From contig JAFQKM010000135.1 of the NCBI GenBank assembly GCA_017396925.1, forward strand, positions 1-5,445: a stretch of 5,445 bases of DNA, written 5' to 3'. The position numbers and the translations under genes are program-made. Below the pieces are notes generated by a model. That model saw only the letters and a program-made list of their open reading frames with translations. It was not told the DNA's origin and did not search any database. Within the stretch, counting starts at the first letter, position 1, and each line of letters begins with the position of its first letter. This DNA is from Clostridia bacterium (lineage in GTDB: Bacteria; Bacillota; Clostridia; Oscillospirales; Butyricicoccaceae). Positions 4,663 to 5,445 of this stretch are shown piece after piece.

Positions 4663-5445
4663 ATGAAACTTATGCATATCGCCGGCGGCGGCGACAAGGG
4701 CGGCGCCAAGACCCACATCCTGGCCCTCTGCTCGCGCCTCAAGGAGACCAGCGACCTGACCCTGGTCAGCCTGCGCGACGGCGAATTTCCCGAAGATGCA
4801 GCCGCCATGGGCATCCGCACCGAGACCTTCTACTCGGGCAATGTCCCCATGGACTATCTGCGGCTGATCCAATATGCCCGCAAGGCACGGCCCGACATCG
4901 TCCACTGCCACGGCGCCAAGGCCAATCTGGCCGGTGTGCTGGTCAAGATGTTTACCGGCGCCACCATCGTCACCACCGTCCACTCGGACTATAAGCTGGA
5001 CTATATGCACAGCGCACTCAAGCGCAATACCTTCGGCCGCCTCAACTCGGCCGCCCTGCGCTTTTTCGACTATTACACCACGGTATCCGACAATTTCCGC
5101 CGGATGCTGCTGGGCCGCGGCTTTGATCCCCTCAAGATGATGACCATCTACAACGGCCTCGACTTTTCCACCAAGGCGCCCAAGGTCGACCGCAAGGCCT
5201 ATCTGGCCGAAGCCGGGCTGGAATACAACGAGGGCGACGTCGTGCTGGGCATCCCGGCCCGCCTCAACCCGGTCAAGGACATCGGCACCCTGCTGCGCGC
5301 CTTTGCGCTGGCCAAAAAGGAAGTGCCCAATCTCAAGCTGCTGATCGGCGGCGACGGCGAGGATATGGACAAGCTGATCGCCCTGTCGAAGGAACTGGGG
5401 CTGGAAGGCAGCGTCAGCTTCATGGGCTGGCTCAAGGACATCCCC
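4663..5445 (+). CDS. Glycosyltransferase family 4 (GT-B fold), C-terminus cut by the right window edge
   Basis: The 261 visible residues of a family that is usually about 370-390 long run to the edge without a stop. The start has GGAG 9 nt upstream. The N-terminal Rossmann half opens with MKLMHIAGGGDKGGAKTHIL, the glycine-rich acceptor-side loop, followed by DIVHCHGAKANLAG (78-91), VTTVHSDYK (103-111) and TVSDNFRRML (140-149). TIYNGLDFS (161-169) marks the linker to the donor-binding half, where IPARLNPVKDIGTLLRAF (197-214) and LKLLIGGDGEDMDKL (224-238) are typical GT4 nucleotide-sugar-binding segments, with Arg200 and Lys205 at the expected basic positions. The ExxxxxxxE motif lies beyond the edge. 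It should transfer a sugar from a nucleotide-sugar donor, probably for envelope or exopolysaccharide synthesis; donor and acceptor are unknown. It is divergent from the phosphoesterase operon, with its own promoter. Confidence 0.93.
   Translation, partial: MKLMHIAGGGDKGGAKTHILALCSRLKETSDLTLVSLRDGEFPEDAAAMGIRTETFYSGNVPMDYLRLIQYARKARPDIVHCHGAKANLAGVLVKMFTGATIVTTVHSDYKLDYMHSALKRNTFGRLNSAALRFFDYYTTVSDNFRRMLLGRGFDPLKMMTIYNGLDFSTKAPKVDRKAYLAEAGLEYNEGDVVLGIPARLNPVKDIGTLLRAFALAKKEVPNLKLLIGGDGEDMDKLIALSKELGLEGSVSFMGWLKDIP

Overview
The window looks like a chromosomal segment of a fairly GC-rich Clostridia-type Firmicute, most plausibly an Oscillospiraceae/Ruminococcaceae gut anaerobe of the Faecalibacterium-Subdoligranulum-Gemmiger kind. 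This rests on strong GGAGG/AAAGGA ribosome binding sites, sigma-A promoters with extended -10 elements, the Firmicute-like YchF sequence, GC-rich codon use, and structured GC-rich intergenic palindromes. The assignment is inference; no rRNA or marker search was possible.

Layout. Positions 1-479 (minus) hold the N-terminal part of a CPBP-family intramembrane protease that runs off the left edge. It is divergent from ychF (608-1705, plus), a complete OLA1/YchF-type ATPase. Positions 1706-2118 are non-coding but dense: a second copy of the last codons of ychF, three consecutive hairpins between the two copies, a bidirectional rho-independent terminator, and two REP-like palindromic units. A conspicuously AT-rich orphan gene follows (2119-3099, minus). 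It encodes a cytosolic protein with one EF-hand/dockerin-like calcium loop and an unrecognised C-terminal region, driven by its own extended -10 promoter. Next is a two-gene minus-strand operon: a calcineurin-like metallophosphoesterase (3678-4472) followed by a small two-helix membrane protein with a Lys/Ala-rich tail (3271-3642), closed by a terminator. A divergent glycosyltransferase family 4 gene (4663 onward, plus) runs off the right edge.

The most interesting signal is at the 3' end of ychF. A 23-bp stretch inside the last codons is repeated exactly 170 bp downstream. The remaining codons up to the stop are repeated too, but with synonymous differences in the Phe-Arg-Phe codons. The downstream copy sits directly before the terminator and uses CGT/TTC, as the rest of ychF would predict. 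The upstream copy, which ychF now uses, carries the gene's only AGA codon. This is the footprint expected of an element that inserted site-specifically in the 3' end of ychF and supplied a replacement coding end. Only about 170 bp remain, so it is either a collapsed integrative element or a very small non-autonomous one.

The genes do not form one obvious pathway. ychF (translation/stress-linked ATPase) and the CPBP protease are independent housekeeping-type genes. The phosphoesterase and membrane protein are probably co-transcribed, and the glycosyltransferase probably begins a cell-envelope or exopolysaccharide function.
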